Part shown: piece by piece, positions 59,271 through 64,000 of the stretch
How positions within the stretch are numbered: position 1 is the stretch's first letter
How the letters are laid out: each line of letters begins with the position of its first letter
Assembly: GCF_021869535.1 (NCBI RefSeq)
Contig: NW_026262734.1
Coordinates: 74,772,339-74,836,338 of the forward strand
DNA from: Mytilus californianus
Lineage: Eukaryota > Mollusca > Bivalvia > Mytilida > Mytilidae
DNA length: 64,000 nucleotides
Reading direction: 5' to 3'
Notes under the pieces: model-generated
The model's database searches: none
Seen by the model: only the letters and a program-made list of their open reading frames with translations
Told to the model about the DNA's origin: nothing
Position numbers and translations under genes: made by a program

Positions 59271-59479
59271 GGTGTCAGAATAACATGTTATATGAGGGTG
59301 AATCTTTTTTCGTGTTGAATACAAACATGCATTTCCTTTTGGGCTAAATTAATGTTAGCAATACATTAATCTTGGTTAGAAGAGTCTAGTTACGTTTTTT
59401 ATTATTAAGAGTTCAATAGAAAAAAATCCTTCATATCCTATATATCATTTTCATGATAAATCACGGACTTTGTTCTTAA

Positions 59480-59735
59480 TAAAACTATCAAAGAGGGACG
59501 AAAGATACCAGAGGGACAGTCAAACTCATAGATCGAAAACAAACTGACAACGCCATGGCCAAAAATAAAAAGACAAACAGACAAATAATAGTACAGATGA
59601 CACAACATAGAAAACCAAAGACTAAGCAACACGAACCCCACCAAAAACTGGGGGTGATCTCAGGTGCTCCGGAAGGGTAAGCAGATCCTGCTCCACATGT
59701 GGCACCCGTCGTGTTGCTTATGTTATTATCAACCT
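59480..59735 (+). repeat. Dispersed bivalve repeat R3
   Basis: gagggacgaaagataccaga, gacaacgccatggccaaaaa, ctcaggtgctccggaagggt. I recognise it as a common mussel repeat; single copy in this window. Confidence 0.55.
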
Positions 59736-60073
59736 GAACTTTTCTTTACAGTCATGCAACTGGAAACTTTTCAGTGAGTTCTTAATTCAATTTTTTTTCG
59801 GCCATTTTTCTTGATTTATAGACAGAAGTATATTTATAATTTCAAAAAAAATAATGAATGTCAAACACATTTCACTCTTTTGATTCATTTTCTCAAATTT
59901 TTTTTATTCCAATCAGGTTTAGTTTTAAACGGGGTCTAGTAGGCTTAATTATGTACATTTTTGTAGGAAGTCAAAAGGGGGGGTCTATAATGTATATAAC
60001 AAAGAAATTTTTCGATTAAATATGATACTGACCTCAAAAAGTTCATCTATTTGGTTATCGGGAACAATCTAAC

Positions 60074-60337
60074 TTAACATTGATGGTCCGGGCTTATCTG
60101 CTTATTGTGCAATTCAGAGTCTACACGATCTACCAAAATATACATTAAGTCTTCATCTGACTCGGACAATATTTCTTCATAATTCGGATTTTTTGTAAGA
60201 GTCGCTTCATTTTCAGACGCAGATGATATATCTTCATATATTAGAAGAAAATTTCCACGAACATCCTCATCACGATTCGTAGAATTATCACAAAACTTTG
60301 ATTGAGTTATAAATATATTGTCATAATAAAATTTAGA
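60074..60337 (-). CDS. Unrecognised acidic open frame, possible terminal exon or gene fragment
   Basis: On the minus strand a frame stays open for about 87 codons to TAA (60076-60074). It reads SKFYYDNIFITQSKF, then an Asp/Glu/Ser-rich part (SASENEATLTKNPNYEEILS, SESDEDLMYILVDRV). Codon use is less AT-driven than chance frames nearby. Its 5' side stops where repeat R2 begins, and no strong splice acceptor was found. It could be a terminal exon cut by a repeat, a relic, or chance. No function can be given. Confidence 0.3.
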   Translation of the reverse strand, partial: SKFYYDNIFITQSKFCDNSTNRDEDVRGNFLLIYEDISSASENEATLTKNPNYEEILSESDEDLMYILVDRVDSELHNKQISPDHQC

Positions 60338-60365
60338 ATGGAAATGGGGAATGTTTCAAAGAGAC

Positions 60366-62849
60366 AACAACCCGACCAAAGAGCAGAAAACAGCCGAAGG
60401 CCATCAATGGGTCTTCGACACAGCGAGAAAATCCCGCATGTGATTTATTTCATTTATTAAAAAAATTGCGAATCGTAAGGGATACGTTTTACTCGGTTCC
60501 GAGCAAAGAAATGTTAAAATCAAAGAAAAAGATTGCATAAAGAATTCATACCAATGGTTTAAGTAAGAGAATCTGTAAGAAGTAGTGGATTCGAAATCGT
60601 TAATCAGGTTGCGACTTACGTCGCTCGTTGATTATCGTTATAAATTCTCAACTACGTAGACTGTTTACACGAGTGATTGCCCTTAAATGACGATTGTTTA
60701 CCCATTTTTGTGTTTTTGGCAAAAACTAAAGAAGATAGAGCGAAAAGGTAAACAGAAAAAAATGACCAGCATTACAAGATCAACAAAAAAGATTTTTTTT
60801 TGTCATGAATTATCACAATGTCGAGAGTGTTCATTATTGAAGATGCACATAGCCCTAGGGGGTGATACTGTGTCTTTAAAGCCTCAGTTTCTGTTTAAAT
60901 TTGTCAAATAAATTTTGGCAAACCTCTTTTCAATCAATCTTCCTCTTCCCTCTTGAATAAAATAAAGGTACTTAATATATACTCAATAGCTCCTTTAAGT
61001 TATTTCGTATCTTTCGTATCTGAACTTACATCAAACGGAGCTAAAACTGTATGAATAATGAGAGGTATATGCCAACGAGACAACCCAAAGACAAAACTAG
61101 AGGCTCTCAAGAGCTTGTGCCGCTCACCTGATTCTACTTTGGTTTTGGATATCATGTTAAAATAGATTAAAATCATAACAGATACCCTAATAATGAGTGA
61201 GGCCAAATTTGGTTTAATATTGGCCCTGTAATTTAACAAAAAATCCTGGTGGCCATCTTGAACAGTAAATCAGCAACAAAGTAGCAACACTTCATCAGCA
61301 CCTCATAAGAAACATTTATGCCATGTTTGGTTTCATTCCATTCAGTGCACCTCTAGAAGAAGCATTTGACGTATGTATTTCCAATAGGGTCTTATGTTAA
61401 AGGAAGTCCCCCGCTGGCGGCCATCGTGGATGAAGGATCAGCTTCAAAGTAACAACACTAAGTCAGCACCTCATAAGGAACATTCATGCCATGTTTGGTT
61501 TCAATTCATTCAGTGGTTCTGTAAAAGAAGACATGTGTATGTATTGTCCATAGGGTCCTTTGTTAAACACTGTCCCCAGCTGGTGGCCATCTTGGATGAT
61601 GGATCAGCTTCAAAGTAACAACACTTGGTCAGCACTTCATAAGGAACATTCATGCCATGTTTGGTTTCATTCCATTCAGTGGTTCTCTAAAAGAAGACAT
61701 TCGTATGTATTTCCCATAGGGTCCTATGTTAAACTAAGTCCCCCGCTGGCGGCCATCTTGGATGATGGATCGGCTTCAAAGTAACAACACTGGGTCAGCA
61801 CCTCAAAAGGAACATTCATGCCATGTTTAGTTTCATTCCATTCAATGGTTCTTTAAAAGAAGACATTTGTATGTATTTCCCATAGGGTCCTATGTTAAAC
61901 AAAGTCCCCCGCTGGCGGCCATCTTGGATGATGGATCGGCTTCAAAGTAACAACACTTGGTCAGCACCTCATAAGGAACATTTTTTATTAAATTACAGGG
62001 CCAATATTAAACCAAATTTGGCCTCACTCATTATTAGGGTATCTGTTATGATTTTAATCTATTTTAAAATGATATCCAAAACCAAAGTAGAATCAGGTGA
62101 GCGGCACAGGCTCTTGAGAGCCTCTAGTTTTGTCTTTGGGTTGTCTAGTTGGCATATACCTCTCATTATTCATACAGTTTTAGCTCCGTTTGATGTAAGT
62201 TCAGATACGAAATAACTTAAAGGAGCTATTGAGTATATATTAAGTACCTTTATTTTATTCAAGAGGGAAGAGGAAGATTGATTGAAAAGAGGTTTGCCAA
62301 AATTTATTTGACAAATTTAAACAGAAACTGAGGCTTTAAAGACACAGTATCATCCCCTAGGGCTATGTGCATCTTCAACAATGAACACTCTCGACATTGT
62401 GATAATTCATGACAAAAAAAAATCTTTTTTGTTGATCTTGTAATGCTGGTCATTTTTTTCTGTTTACCTTTTCGCTCTATCTTCTTTAGTTTTTGCCAAA
62501 AACACAAAAATGGGTAAACAATCGTCATTTAAGGGCAATCACTCGTGTAAACAGTCTACGTAGTTGAGAATTTATAACGATAATCAACGAGCGACGTAAG
62601 TCGCAACCTGATTAACGATTTCGAATCCACTACTTCTTACAGATTCTCTTACTTAAACCATTGGTATGAATTCTTTATGCAATCTTTTTCTTTGATTTTA
62701 ACATTTCTTTGCTCGGAACCGAGTAAAACGTATCCCTTACGATTCGCAATTTTTTTAATAAATGAAATAAATCACATGCGGGATTTTCTCGCTGTGTCGA
62801 AGACCCATTGATGACCTTCGGCTGTTTTCTGCTCTTTGGTCGGGTTGTT
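60366..62849. repeat. Giant palindrome: ~870-bp arms around a 737-bp spacer
   Basis: Left arm 60366-61243 and right arm 61981-62849 are inverted copies, nearly identical by eye. Each carries an R2 fragment and the terminal segment of the 45.8-kb element type (gaggctctcaagagc...). Paired open frames in the arms (60687-60911 plus, 62304-62528 minus) are the same sequence and not a supported gene. Confidence 0.85.
61244..61980. repeat. 166-bp tandem array, ~4.5 units
   Basis: ctggtggcc/ctggcggcc phrases recur near 61251, 61417, 61583, 61748 and 61914, with ggaacattcatgccatgttt in each unit. 166 is not a multiple of 3, so the repeated 74-codon frames are incidental. Confidence 0.85.
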
Positions 62850-62900
62850 TGGTCTTGTTCTGAAAACCATTTGTTTCCACTACATTCCATGTATCTGTCC

Positions 62901-62981
62901 AAAGCATGGAGCATACAGACCAACAACAAAGCATGGAGCATACAGACCAACAACAAAGCATGGAGCATACAGACCAACAAC
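62901..62981. repeat. 27-bp tandem repeat x3
   Basis: aaagcatggagcatacagac plus caacaac, starting at 62901, 62928 and 62955. Confidence 0.9.
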
Positions 62982-62989
62982 TGTTTATT

Positions 62990-64000
62990 TCATGTGTCTG
63001 TCTACTGTTAAAGCCTGTGGTTGTCTTGGTATAATTCATTTTGTTATTTATTTTACAGTATGAACATAAAATGATTAGCTGTTTCTCATAAATATTTGTC
63101 ATAAAATTTATGGGAACCTTTTAAAGCTTACCTTGTAGTGCTGGCCTTTGCCCATTGCCAATTTTTAAAACTGTACTGTGACTTGTAGAATTGTATTGAA
63201 CAGACAACTGTCATATTGACTATCATACTAGCATCTCCTTAATTTTATATTCTAAAAGTTGTCCTCTCATTATTGTTAATAAGATCATCATTGTCAACCT
63301 GTATTTTTGCTAATTATTTACAGGCAGATAGAAAAGAGGCGAGTGTATGCACCAATGAAAAATATACTGAAAATCAAATAATAATTTTTTTTTATTGTCA
63401 TCAATTTCTTTTTTTAAAGGAAAATAATCTGGAAACAAAAATATACTGAAACACTGTTCTAATGTGTAATGTAATATTGTATCAAGCTTCATGTAAATGT
63501 AATAAATGAAGTACAAATGTACAAGGAGTTGTATTGCTAAGGTGGGTTATGATCAGGCTAAAAGCTAAAGAACCTGAAATCTTCTAATGAAGAGGTGCAC
63601 ATATCATGATCTATTACATATTTATAGACTTTTGATTGATTGATTGACTAATTGTTGCCTGTTTAATGACTTTCAAGCAATAAAGACAAAAAACACAGAA
63701 ATTTGGGCAGACAAGACAAGAAACTTTGATTTAAATCATCTACAGATATGCATGGCATAGGTTGTAAAATGAACAGATTTTTTTTATCTGATTACACAAT
63801 TCACAATATTTACAATGTCAAAACAAATTTACAAAATCATATAACATCATGATAGTAATTTTACAATATATAAGAAACCTAATATAACTAAATATGAGAA
63901 AGTGTAAATTGTTTTAGACCCTGATGTACAAGGTGAGAGTGTTCTTATAATCAATGGTGGTTGTTCTGTGGGTTGATTGGGTTCCGGGAAAAATCCATTG
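62990..64000. other. No gene seen
   Basis: AT-rich sequence with a short (ttgattga) run near 63637. No supported exon or clear repeat family. Confidence 0.4.

Noticed and set aside
61394..62215. Repeated 74-107-codon frames (WRPSWM.D.LQSNNT)
   Set aside because: The array period of 166 bp is not a multiple of 3, so the frames are incidental.
62675..63102. Frames with a repeated LLVCMLHAL or WSVCSMLC motif
   Set aside because: Translation of a 27-bp tandem repeat, divisible by 3 by chance; no other support.
1..64000. tRNA or rRNA genes
   Set aside because: No cloverleaf with A/B boxes or rRNA-like conserved stretch was recognised by eye; a tRNAscan or Rfam run would be needed to exclude them.

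Overview
The window looks like nuclear DNA of a marine bivalve, most likely a mytilid mussel. It is AT-rich, its genes are short exons separated by long introns, and most of it is dispersed repeats of kinds I associate with mussel genomes. The species assignment is inference from repeat recognition and gene type. There are no bacterial operons, rRNA genes, tRNA genes or CRISPR arrays.

Layout. (1) 1-10.9 kb: the 3' part of a glycoside hydrolase family 1 gene on the + strand (five exons, 2609-10906). It keeps both catalytic glutamates and ends in a GPI-signal-like tail; its N-terminal exons lie before the window or were not found. Its introns hold a truncated LINE, a foldback element and ribozyme-bearing retroelement copies. 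(2) 11.4-15.5 kb: a four-exon minus-strand gene for a small secreted protein with two chitin-binding (CBM14/peritrophin-A) domains, tail-to-tail with the hydrolase. (3) 15.7-41.3 kb: about 26 kb without a recognisable host gene. It is made of TIR transposons (some with a visible empty site), foldback elements, LINE fragments and a 112-bp satellite. (4) 41.4-47.7 kb: a second CBM14 gene on the + strand, with the same exon phases and cysteine spacing as the first; the two are divergent paralogues. (5) 45.8-64 kb: repeat mosaic with Helitron-like elements, a local duplication at 52.4-56.8 kb, an inverted Penelope-like element, a LINE remnant, and a ~2.5-kb palindrome around a 166-bp tandem array at 60.4-62.85 kb.

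The genes fit a secreted or cell-surface carbohydrate theme: a membrane-tethered beta-glycosidase and two chitin-binding secreted proteins. No shared regulation is visible.

The most interesting layer is RNA-level. Several short repeats carry type I hammerhead ribozyme cores (CUGANGA, stem II, GAAA, self-complementary stem III, 6-bp stem I). Two copies show paired base changes in stems I and III. A second theme is about a dozen unrelated long-hairpin (foldback) elements, several with a CG-rich apex.
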